DNA of 15,085 nt. Origin: JBAXLO01 sp037134755. Lineage in GTDB: Bacteria > Bacteroidota > Bacteroidia > Bacteroidales > JACABE01. A program made the position numbers and the translations under genes. The stretch lies in the NCBI GenBank assembly GCA_037134755.1, contig JBAXLO010000110.1, positions 1 through 15,085 on the forward strand, read 5' to 3'. This document shows, piece after piece, positions 1 to 5,826 of this stretch. The notes beneath the pieces were generated by a model. That model was not told the DNA's origin and searched no databases. It saw nothing but the letters and a program-made list of their open reading frames with translations. How positions within the stretch are numbered: position 1 is the first letter of the stretch; each line of letters opens with the position of its first letter.

Positions 1-549
1 GGTGTTGAGAAGATGCCTTTTAAGAAGCTATTCAAACCTATAGAGAAGTATGCTATTAATTTGGGAGGCACTATTGGAAGCCTCGGTATTGATGCCGAAA
101 GAAAAGCATTTCCAACTACAGTTAAAGATGTTAAGGTATCGCCTGTTATATGTTATGAATCTATTTACGGGGAGTTTGTAAGTCAATTTGTGCGCAATGG
201 TGCTAATCTGCTCTTTATTATTACTAATGATGGATGGTGGGGAAACAGTCCCGGGCACAGGCAGCACTTTACTTTCGCCACTATGCGAGCCATTGAAACC
301 CGTAGAGATATTGCACGCTCGGCTAATACAGGTATCTCAGGCTTTATAAATCAAAGAGGGGATGTGATTATGAGAACCAAGTACTGGGAACCTGATGTTA
401 TTCGTCATAAGATGAACGCTAACTCCGCTATGACTTTTTATGTTGAGTATGGTGATTATATAGGTAGGTTTTGCTATTATACCGGACTCTTGCTTTTACT
501 TGCAAGCATCTTATATTCTATTACTAAGCTTAAGAAAAGACTTTCCTGA
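1..549 (+). CDS. lnt: Apolipoprotein N-acyltransferase, C-terminal part (5' end outside window)
   Basis: Lnt is an inner-membrane enzyme that N-acylates the N-terminal diacylglyceryl-cysteine of apolipoproteins, the last step of lipoprotein maturation. The frame is open from base 1 (GVEKMPF...), so the ATG at 13 is internal and the gene is cut by the window edge. What remains (182 codons plus stop) is the second half of the nitrilase-like periplasmic domain. It contains the catalytic-Cys motif VICYES (Cys codon at 151-153), the typical NDGWWG stretch, and a RAIETRR...SANTGISGFI segment. A final membrane span (FCYYTGLLLLLASILYSITK) precedes a basic C-terminus. The opening GVEKMP fits the loop after the catalytic Lys in Bacteroidota Lnt; the Lys and the first catalytic Glu lie upstream. 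The gene converges on the SDR gene with 11 bases between stop codons. Family identity is secure. Confidence 0.93.
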   Translation, partial: GVEKMPFKKLFKPIEKYAINLGGTIGSLGIDAERKAFPTTVKDVKVSPVICYESIYGEFVSQFVRNGANLLFIITNDGWWGNSPGHRQHFTFATMRAIETRRDIARSANTGISGFINQRGDVIMRTKYWEPDVIRHKMNANSAMTFYVEYGDYIGRFCYYTGLLLLLASILYSITKLKKRLS

Positions 550-555
550 TTAAAG

Positions 556-579
556 TTATCTTATCTTTCTTTAAGATAA
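556..579. terminator. Small hairpin between convergent lnt and SDR genes
   Basis: TTATCTTA (556-563) and TAAGATAA (572-579) form a perfect 8-bp stem with an 8-base loop. It sits at the convergent junction and overlaps the last codons of the minus-strand SDR gene. Neither side has a clean U-run, so the terminator role is only inferred from position. Confidence 0.3.
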
Positions 580-1571
580 AGCTCACAAGTATCTTTAATA
601 GTTTTATCGATAGGAGTAAAGGCAAAATCTAAAGCTTTTATAATCTTATCGGAAGAGTAATTGTATTTATTTCGGGATGTACGGGCAGTTTCTTTGGTAA
701 TCAAAGGACTTATCCCCGTAAGGAAACTCTTAAGCTTTTCAGCTCGCCAACCAAGCTCAAGCAAAGGACGAGTAGCATGTATCGAATGTGCTTTTTTACC
801 GTACACAATAAGCATCTTACTGAAAAGATCATAATAACTGAGGTTTTCGGCAGATAAAACAAAGCGTTCGTTTACAATATCGCTATCCATTAAGGCAATC
901 ATTGCTTTGGCAACATCTTTAACATCAACATAACCATTAACTCCTTTGGTATAAAACATCGTTCCTTTGGCAAGTGTCGAAAATATCTGTGCACTACCTT
1001 TATCCCAGTCGCCGGGACCTAAGATAACCGAGGGATTTACAATCACAACATCAAGACCTTCCTGTATTCCACGCCACACTTCTCGCTCACCACCGTATTT
1101 ACTTACTGCATAGTTGGAGTTTTGTTTTGATTGCTTCCAGTGTGTATCTTCGGTAACAAAAGATTCGGGTAATTCAGTTCGACCTAGAGCAGCAATTGAG
1201 CTTACGTGGCATAGTTTCTTAACATTATAAATAAGAGAAAGATTAACAATATTAGCAGTGCCGTTTATATTAACAGCCATCATTGTTTGCTTGTCCTTTG
1301 GGTTGAACGAAACAGTAGCAGCACAATGATATACTTCTGTAATACCTTCTTTAAAAACATCTTTAAGAGCATTAATATCCAGGATGTCGGCATTAACCCA
1401 CTCTATTTTATTAATAGCATCCTCAACATCATCAAAATAATAAGAAAAAATCTTTCTGGTAAGCATAAGATCATCGCTACGCCTAATAGCCTTGATCGTT
1501 TTGCCTTTATTAAGAAGTTGAACCAATAAATGTGCTCCTACAAAGCCTGTTCCGCCAGTTACAAGAATCAT
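561..1571 (-). CDS. Extended SDR / NAD-dependent epimerase-dehydratase family protein
   Basis: This 336-residue cytoplasmic Rossmann-fold oxidoreductase belongs to the extended short-chain dehydrogenase family (NAD-dependent epimerase/dehydratase, dihydroflavonol-4-reductase-like branch). The dinucleotide-binding glycine motif TGGTGFVG is at residues 5-12 and AD at 61-62 may contact the adenine. The active-site serines lie in HVSSIAALG (122-130), and the catalytic YxxxK is Y154-AVS-K158. NPSVILGPGDW near residue 180 is a typical substrate-pocket motif of the family. Length is normal and the start gives a complete Rossmann N-terminus with no leader. The substrate cannot be read from sequence; sugar-nucleotide, sterol-like and flavonol-like substrates all occur in this branch. 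It shares a strand with the upstream carboxypeptidase gene, with 69 bases between them, so the two could be co-transcribed, but no functional link is evident. Confidence 0.85.
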   Translation of the reverse strand: MILVTGGTGFVGAHLLVQLLNKGKTIKAIRRSDDLMLTRKIFSYYFDDVEDAINKIEWVNADILDINALKDVFKEGITEVYHCAATVSFNPKDKQTMMAVNINGTANIVNLSLIYNVKKLCHVSSIAALGRTELPESFVTEDTHWKQSKQNSNYAVSKYGGEREVWRGIQEGLDVVIVNPSVILGPGDWDKGSAQIFSTLAKGTMFYTKGVNGYVDVKDVAKAMIALMDSDIVNERFVLSAENLSYYDLFSKMLIVYGKKAHSIHATRPLLELGWRAEKLKSFLTGISPLITKETARTSRNKYNYSSDKIIKALDFAFTPIDKTIKDTCELYLKER

Positions 1572-1595
1572 TCTTTTGTTATTAATGTATTATAT

Positions 1596-1612
1596 CTTAC
1601 ACTCTTTGTAAG
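1596..1612. other. Short inverted repeat between SDR and carboxypeptidase genes
   Basis: CTTACA (1596-1601) and TGTAAG (1607-1612) form a 6-bp stem with a 5-base loop in the 69-base gap between the two minus-strand genes. No U-run follows on the minus strand. It could be a weak attenuator or nothing. Confidence 0.2.
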
Positions 1613-1640
1613 TTTCAAGCTCAATTGCTTTAAGATCTTA

Positions 1641-3356
1641 TTATTCGATGACAATCTTTTTAGTTGATGTTTCGTTATCAGCAACTACTTTTAAAAAGTA
1701 AATACCTTTAGCTAAAGTAGGAAGCTCAATAGTAACTGATCTTGATGAGTTAGTGTAGGTACGGTTGAACATCATACCACCTTTTGCATCCAGCACACTT
1801 ACAGTATATAGCTTTACATCACGATGAAACTTCAATTGAACAAACTTGGTAGCAGGATTAGGGAATATATCTATTGTATTAGCATCTGCGGTAAGCTCCA
1901 TACCGGTACTATAGTTTAAAGGAACCAATTGCACATCGTGCGTAACTGCACTGTGATTGATTACCGTTGCCGGAACGGTTTTGGAATAATAACCGGGCGA
2001 AGAATAGGTAAGACTGTATGAGCCTGCAATCAAATGCCTGTAGTAATTGCCTTGTGGAAGATGCGAATACACTTCGGAGCTGTCCTTATCGAATCCAGAG
2101 ATATAAACCTTAGCTTTAAGAGGCTCACCTGTTATTGAATCAGTAACAATTCCTCGTACACCATACTGACTTTCTTCAATATAATTAAGCAGTGAACGAT
2201 AATTCCAATTCCAATAGTTAGGTAAAGTGGAAGAAGCAGGAGTTTTATCAGTACTTATTTCACAAGTAAACTCACGACAATGATGCCAGTAGTTCATATA
2301 ATCTTGTCGACCGCCGGTAACCTGATACCAGTCGTATCCATCTGTAACTCCATTCATAAGGTCGGTCATATAACCGGTTGTATTGTATAAATGCACAGTA
2401 TCTACCCAATTATTGCATACATATTGCCACCAAGAGTCATCAGCAGAGCGGATTGTGGTACCATCCCAAGGGTAATTGCATACCTGACTACCCCCATGAA
2501 AGTTAGTACTCATTGTAAAGTTTACAGTATCTGCCAATCCCATAAAGGCTACCGTTTCTGGCTGCCAAGCATTGCCATCAGGGTGCTGACCTGCTAAGTA
2601 ATCAGGGAAGTTACGATTAATATCAATAGTATTTGCATTTTCACGCTGCGCACCCATAACAGTTGAATTGCCACCATAAAAAGTACCATCAGGATTTGCC
2701 AGTGGATTTATCCAAATCTCGGTGCTATCTATCATACGGGTTATACGTGCATCAATACCATAATTAGAAAGCAGATAATTAATAAGATCAAGCATCAGTA
2801 TATATCCTGTAAGCTCGTCACCATGCATTGAAGAGGTGTAAAGGAAAGTAGGTTCGTTTTCTTTTATGTTAGGATTCTTACTTATCTTGGCAAACAATAA
2901 TTTACGACCACTAGCCAAGGTTTTAATATTGACTATACGGCAAATAGCAGGATAATTATTGCTAAAGGCAGTCATCATACTATCGTAAGCAGTGTAAGTT
3001 GGGTAATAATTCATTGGGGTGATGTTGAGAGCCTTAATCTGGTTAGACATTACAATATCGTCATGATTAAGTTTATCAATTATAATCTGATAATCGTAAC
3101 CAAGTGCAAGAAACATAGCGAACTCTTTTTTATTTGCGTAAGCAAACACCTCATTGTCTTTAACATTATCAATAGAAATAATTCGAGTAAGGGTATTTAT
3201 CTCTTGTCTTGAACTGATGTTGAATTTAAAATGAACTGAGGGTTTATCTTTAAAAAGAGTTGTAAGCTTGGTATTGTCAATATTATTTTGAGCAGAAATG
3301 CTTCCAGAAACAAGAAGAGTAATTGAAAGGATAATTGTAATTAATATGTTTTTCAT
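1641..3356 (-). CDS. Secreted M14-family zinc carboxypeptidase with T9SS sorting domain
   Basis: This 571-residue exported metallopeptidase is predicted to be anchored or released by the type IX system. A signal peptide covers about residues 1-22 (hydrophobic core ILITIILSITLLVSG, cut near SA-Q). A propeptide-like region follows to about 110. The M14 catalytic domain (about 115-395) has zinc ligands H178 and E181 in HGDE and H287 in NFHGG. The substrate-binding residues are N247 and R248 in DINRNF, and the general base is E366 in FTCEIS. NPDG at 221-224 is also typical of the family. Residues about 398-478 resemble a transthyretin/carboxypeptidase-regulatory-like beta domain (GIVTDSITGEPLKAKVYI). 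The T9SS domain begins at IDIFPNPA (495-502) and ends KKIVIE. All catalytic residues are present, so activity is likely; substrate specificity is unknown. Confidence 0.92.
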   Translation of the reverse strand: MKNILITIILSITLLVSGSISAQNNIDNTKLTTLFKDKPSVHFKFNISSRQEINTLTRIISIDNVKDNEVFAYANKKEFAMFLALGYDYQIIIDKLNHDDIVMSNQIKALNITPMNYYPTYTAYDSMMTAFSNNYPAICRIVNIKTLASGRKLLFAKISKNPNIKENEPTFLYTSSMHGDELTGYILMLDLINYLLSNYGIDARITRMIDSTEIWINPLANPDGTFYGGNSTVMGAQRENANTIDINRNFPDYLAGQHPDGNAWQPETVAFMGLADTVNFTMSTNFHGGSQVCNYPWDGTTIRSADDSWWQYVCNNWVDTVHLYNTTGYMTDLMNGVTDGYDWYQVTGGRQDYMNYWHHCREFTCEISTDKTPASSTLPNYWNWNYRSLLNYIEESQYGVRGIVTDSITGEPLKAKVYISGFDKDSSEVYSHLPQGNYYRHLIAGSYSLTYSSPGYYSKTVPATVINHSAVTHDVQLVPLNYSTGMELTADANTIDIFPNPATKFVQLKFHRDVKLYTVSVLDAKGGMMFNRTYTNSSRSVTIELPTLAKGIYFLKVVADNETSTKKIVIE

Positions 3357-3541
3357 TATAATCAGTATATTATGTTTTGTATAACTGTGATTTAAATTGC
3401 GTGTAAAAGTATTAAAAATTATGACAATCTAATTTATAATCTTTACATTATTTTATTAAATTATTGTTAAACCAATTAAAATAAAGAATGTTCACATAGA
3501 ATTAAGGTTTTATGATGCATTAGGAGGGGTTAGGCTTTATA
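3357..3541. other. A+T-rich upstream region of the carboxypeptidase gene, no gene seen
   Basis: This stretch must hold the minus-strand promoter of the carboxypeptidase gene. A weak partial -7-like sequence (TACTTTTA on the minus strand) is present, but no well-spaced -33 element accompanies it, so no promoter is called. There is no convincing ORF or RNA. Confidence 0.4.
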
Positions 3542-3622
3542 GTTTTAAGGTAATACCGTAACTAATTCTTATCTTAAAACGAGTTTTAAAGTAGTACCGT
3601 AACTAATTCATACCTTAAAAAT
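3542..3622. repeat. Duplicated 41-bp palindromic element
   Basis: Two adjacent, imperfect copies of a unit of about 41 bp lie at 3542-3582 and 3583-3622. Each contains the identical core TACCGTAACTAATTC (3554-3568 and 3595-3609), flanked by TTTTAAGG-like and CTTAAAA-like arms. In the first copy the arms can pair over about 12 positions (one G-U), leaving the conserved core as the loop. The outermost arms TTTTAAGGTA (3543-3552) and TACCTTAAAA (3611-3620) are perfect inverted repeats. The middle TTAAAAC-GA-GTTTTAA is also a palindrome. It may be a small mobile or structured intergenic repeat; its function is unknown. Confidence 0.7.
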
Positions 3623-3708
3623 AAGCTTTGATATTAAATAACAAACGATACGTTAATGAAATATTATTTTGATAGAACTTTAATAAACAGCTCATTAATC
3701 TAAAGTAT

Positions 3709-3897
3709 ATGCGTACATATCGCTTACATATGCGTACACATCGCTTACATATGCGTACTAATGGCATGCATATGCGTACACATCGCTTACATATGCGTAC
3801 TAATGGCATGCATATGCGTACATATCGCTTACATATGCGTACTAATGGCATGCATATGCGTACTAATGGCATGCGTATGCGTACTAATGGCATGTTG
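3709..3897. repeat. Nine-unit 21-bp tandem repeat (minisatellite) with two unit types
   Basis: Nine head-to-tail units of exactly 21 bp all begin ATGCGTAC. Type A continues AYATCGCTTACAT and type B continues TAATGGCATGCAT. The order is A A B A B A B B B, with small changes in the last two units. Because 21 is a multiple of 3, every frame stays open on both strands. This explains the repetitive ORFs that can be drawn here (MRTNGMH-type on plus, PLVRICM-type on minus). I do not regard those as genes. There are no spacers, so it is not a CRISPR array. Each unit junction contains about 16 bases of strictly alternating purine-pyrimidine. Confidence 0.9.
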
Positions 3898-4021
3898 TCG
3901 AATATACAGGCGAAACAAGAAAATATAGTGCTGATATGGAGCCTTATAAAACTAGCAAATCTATTATTATAATATGAGAAGTGCTTTGATTTTAAAGAAA
4001 AGTTACTGTTTGTACAAAGGA

Positions 4022-4051
4022 TCTTCATCATATAATTGGTGAAGGTTTTTT
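4022..4051 (+). terminator. Intrinsic terminator downstream of the tandem-repeat block
   Basis: CTTCATC (4023-4029) pairs with GGTGAAG (4038-4044), including one wobble pair, across the 8-base loop ATATAATT. GTTTTTT follows immediately. This is a good rho-independent terminator on the plus strand, although no plausible protein gene lies upstream of it on that strand. It may end an unannotated transcript running through the repeats. Confidence 0.55.
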
Positions 4052-4060
4052 AATTTATGA

Positions 4061-4090
4061 CCCTTACCCTCTCCTAAGTTGAGGGAGAAA
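4061..4090. repeat. REP-like inverted repeat remnant
   Basis: The segment reads CCCTTACCCTCTCC, TAAGTT, then GAGGGAGA. CCCTC (4067-4071) and GAGGG (4081-4085) are inverted repeats. The composition is much more G+C-rich than the surrounding DNA and resembles the CCCTCTCC/GGAGAGGG dispersed intergenic repeats seen in many bacterial genomes. It looks like a single degraded copy. Copy number in the genome would settle it. Confidence 0.4.
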
Positions 4091-4133
4091 GAAAATGCTA
4101 TAAAATAAAAACACTTTAAATTAAACCTTTTTA

Positions 4134-4141
4134 TATCTTTG
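4134..4141 (+). promoter_or_regulatory. Bacteroidota-type -7 promoter box for the sigma-factor operon
   Basis: TATCTTTG matches the TAnnTTTG -7 consensus of the Bacteroidota primary sigma factor exactly. Upstream, TTTA (4115-4118) is only a weak -33 candidate, with spacing shorter than usual. Transcription from here would give a leader of about 130 bases before the sigma gene at 4278. Confidence 0.5.
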
Positions 4142-4193
4142 TAATCTAAATTATTATTAAATAATACAAGATGTAGTAAGTAGTTTAATTAAT

Positions 4194-4257
4194 TATGATA
4201 AGCAGGAACCCTAAAACTGTATTAACAGAGATTAATAGTTGTCTTATTTTTATCATA
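4194..4257 (+). other. Possible structured leader of the sigma-factor mRNA
   Basis: TATGATAA (4194-4201) and TTATCATA (4250-4257) are perfect inverted repeats that enclose a smaller TATTAA-CAGAGA-TTAATA hairpin. Together they could fold most of the 5' leader shortly before the sigma start codon. No known riboswitch class is recognised; in A+T-rich DNA such pairing can arise by chance. Confidence 0.25.
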
Positions 4258-4277
4258 TCCATCTCTAATTAAAAGAT

Positions 4278-4844
4278 ATGGAAGCAGATTTATTGCATAA
4301 TCTAAAGCTTGGCGATAAAGCTGCTTTTGCTCAATTGGTGGCTCTGTATTCCAATAAAGTGCTCAATACTTGTTATAGATTTTTGCTTGATAAACAAGAT
4401 GCGGAAGATGTGTCGCAGGAAGTTTTTATAGAGGTGTTTCAATCTATAAAAACCTTTAAAGGAGATGCTAAACTCTCAACCTGGATATATAGAATTACAG
4501 TTACAAAATGTCTGGATGAGCTTAAAAAGCGTAATCGTAAGAAAAGAATTACTTCTATTGGTAAGATTTTACATATTGATGAAGTTGCTAATTGGCTAAG
4601 CGGAGGTGCAATGCCTGATAAATCATTGCATGAGGATGATAAGATGAGAGAAATAGCTCAGGCTTTAAATACCTTGCCCGACAATCAGCGAATAGCTTTT
4701 ACATTAAGCAAAATAGATGGATATAATAATGCAGAGATTGCTGAAATTATGAATACTACTCTCAATGCAGTTGAATCTTTAATCTCTAGAGCCAAACAAA
4801 AAGTAAGTATGGAATTAGAACTTATTTTAAAAAATAAATCATAA
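4278..4844 (+). CDS. ECF-type RNA polymerase sigma factor (RpoE-like)
   Basis: This 188-residue cytoplasmic sigma-70-family factor contains only regions 2 and 4, as expected for the extracytoplasmic-function group. Region 2 spans about residues 12-82, with the core-binding segment DAEDVSQEVF (41-50) and the -10-recognition helix FKGDAKLSTWIYRITVTKCLDELKK. A linker of about 40 residues (KRITSIG...SLHEDDKM) follows. Region 4 spans about 126-178, with LNTLPDNQRIAFTLSKIDGYNNAEIAEIMNTTLNAVES providing the helix-turn-helix for -35 recognition, written here with a few residues beyond the core motif omitted. It is the first gene of a three-gene set with a probable anti-sigma factor and a periplasm-facing sensor. 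Its stop codon is followed after one base by a bipartite ECF-promoter-like site. The sigma factor is therefore probably held inactive at the membrane until the sensor detects an envelope signal. Confidence 0.93.
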   Translation: MEADLLHNLKLGDKAAFAQLVALYSNKVLNTCYRFLLDKQDAEDVSQEVFIEVFQSIKTFKGDAKLSTWIYRITVTKCLDELKKRNRKKRITSIGKILHIDEVANWLSGGAMPDKSLHEDDKMREIAQALNTLPDNQRIAFTLSKIDGYNNAEIAEIMNTTLNAVESLISRAKQKVSMELELILKNKS

Positions 4845-4845
4845 C

Positions 4846-4872
4846 GTGACAGAATTCAAAATAATAATCGTC
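4846..4872 (+). promoter_or_regulatory. Candidate ECF-sigma promoter upstream of the anti-sigma gene
   Basis: GTGACAG (4846-4852), 16 bases, then CGTC (4869-4872) and an A-rich stretch. The same arrangement with the same spacing occurs at 5712-5738. CGTC is a common -10 core of ECF promoters, and the 16-base spacer suits a sigma-70-type promoter. The expected start site would leave only a short leader before the ATG at 4892. Confidence 0.5.
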
Positions 4873-4891
4873 AAAATAAAAAACAACACAC

Positions 4892-5191
4892 ATGAAAGAA
4901 TCAGAAGTTAATAACAGAGTTTTACAAACACTAAGTATGTTTGATGAAATAGGTGATATTGACTCAACAGCAGACTGGAGTCAATCTTTAATGAATAAGA
5001 TAGCTAGCGTTAAACAACAGTCAGCTTCAGGTTTACCTAAAACAAGATTTGTAGTTGCAACGCTTTTAATTTTACTTATTAATGTTGGATTTGTTTTAAA
5101 TACGATGCTTAATTCTTCTCAAAAGAACACTACTCATAAGAGCGAATTACAACTTATTTCAAAAGAATTGTTAGTTAATCCTGAACAATAA
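4892..5191 (+). CDS. Small single-pass membrane protein, probable anti-sigma factor
   Basis: A 99-residue protein with a charged N-terminal part of about 50 residues, one membrane span (about 52-72, RFVVATLLILLINVGFVLNTM) and a short C-terminal tail of about 27 residues. If the N-terminus is cytoplasmic, as Lys and Arg before the span suggest, it is placed to bind the sigma factor. Size and layout resemble short anti-sigma factors such as CnrY, where a small soluble segment wraps the sigma. DWSQSLMNKI (29-38) is the most helical, amphipathic part. There is no zinc-binding HxxxCxxC motif, so it is not a ZAS-type anti-sigma. Function is inferred mainly from position: 47 bases after the sigma gene and 12 bases before the sensor gene. 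Confidence 0.65.
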   Translation: MKESEVNNRVLQTLSMFDEIGDIDSTADWSQSLMNKIASVKQQSASGLPKTRFVVATLLILLINVGFVLNTMLNSSQKNTTHKSELQLISKELLVNPEQ

Positions 5192-5203
5192 AACAACTTA
5201 ATC

Positions 5204-5695
5204 ATGGATATATTTGCACAACGAAAGTTATTGATAAGGATAGTTATAATACTCATCTTTTTAAATGTTCTTTCTGTAGGAGTCTTTTTATGTAAAGATA
5301 TCTTTCATAAACCACCCCGTCAGGAACAGCAGAAAGAGAAACACGATGTTACGGATGTTTTAAAAAGAGAATTAAACCTAAGTGAAGAACAGTTTAAACA
5401 TTTTAAAGATGTTCGTTCGAGCTTTTTTGAAAAAGAAAAGCATCTGTCGGAAGCTATCCGTGCTGAAAGAGATTCGATGAATGAAGCTATGTTTAATAAA
5501 ACAACTAACGAAGAACAAGTAAAAGCATTGGCAAAAAGTATTGCAGATAATGAGTATAATATGGAGCTATTAAGATTGGAGCAATCCAAACAATTAAAAA
5601 CAATTTGTACTGCAGAACAAATGGATAAGTTTGGGAAACTGGTGAGGGATATCCGTGATTATTTAAGACCGGAACCAAAACAAGATAAAAAATAA
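5204..5695 (+). CDS. Membrane-anchored Spy/CpxP/CnrX-like periplasmic sensor
   Basis: A 163-residue protein with an N-terminal membrane anchor (about 9-29, LIRIVIILIFLNVLSVGVFL) and a periplasmic, highly charged all-helical domain (about 48-155). LNLSEEQFKHF (57-67) and CTAEQMDKFGKL (135-146) resemble the paired LTxxQ-type motifs of the Spy/CpxP/ZraP family. The long central helix (RSSFFEKEKHLSEAIRAERD) would form the hooked dimer typical of the fold. In the CnrYXH system a protein of this fold (CnrX) senses metal and controls release of the sigma factor from CnrY; here the gene order is sigma, anti-sigma, sensor. The ligand is unknown: a CnrX-like His/Met metal site cannot be assigned with confidence, and a chaperone-like envelope-stress role is equally possible. 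Confidence 0.7.
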   Translation: MDIFAQRKLLIRIVIILIFLNVLSVGVFLCKDIFHKPPRQEQQKEKHDVTDVLKRELNLSEEQFKHFKDVRSSFFEKEKHLSEAIRAERDSMNEAMFNKTTNEEQVKALAKSIADNEYNMELLRLEQSKQLKTICTAEQMDKFGKLVRDIRDYLRPEPKQDKK

Positions 5696-5711
5696 CATTA
5701 TTTATTGCTTA

Positions 5712-5738
5712 GTGACGGAAACAAAAAATAATATCGTC
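5712..5738 (+). promoter_or_regulatory. Candidate ECF-sigma promoter upstream of the secreted-protein operon
   Basis: GTGACGG (5712-5718), 16 bases, then CGTC (5735-5738) and TAAAATTAAA. It matches the site at 4846-4872 in 10 of 11 box positions with an identical spacer length. It lies in the 131-base gap before the five-gene secreted block and would give a leader of about 80 bases. GACG/CGTC is also a dyad, so a dimeric regulator is an alternative reading. Confidence 0.5.
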
Positions 5739-5826
5739 TAAAATTAAATGTGTAAATAACAGTGATTACAATAGAGACTGTTCTATTAATAATATATGTT
5801 CAATTAATTAAAAACAGAAAAGACTT

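Noticed and set aside
3709..3897. CRISPR array
   Set aside because: Units are contiguous without spacers and no cas-like gene is nearby.
3709..3972. Plus-strand ORF of MRTNGMH/MRTYRLH heptapeptide repeats
   Set aside because: It is the translation of a 21-bp tandem repeat that leaves every frame open; there is no recognisable ribosome binding site, the non-repeat tail is unremarkable, and no domain is seen.
3615..4031. Minus-strand ORF with repeated MPLVRIC motifs
   Set aside because: It is the opposite-strand reading of the same tandem repeat and also runs through the plus-strand terminator region; it shows no features of a real protein.
4217..4248. A third ECF-type site before the sigma gene (CTGTATT-N16-TGTC)
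   Set aside because: The spacing is right, but the upstream box shares too little with GTGAC(A/G)G to count as the same motif.
4892..5191. Zinc-binding (ZAS) anti-sigma factor
   Set aside because: The HxxxCxxC motif is missing; only the size, membrane span and position support an anti-sigma role.
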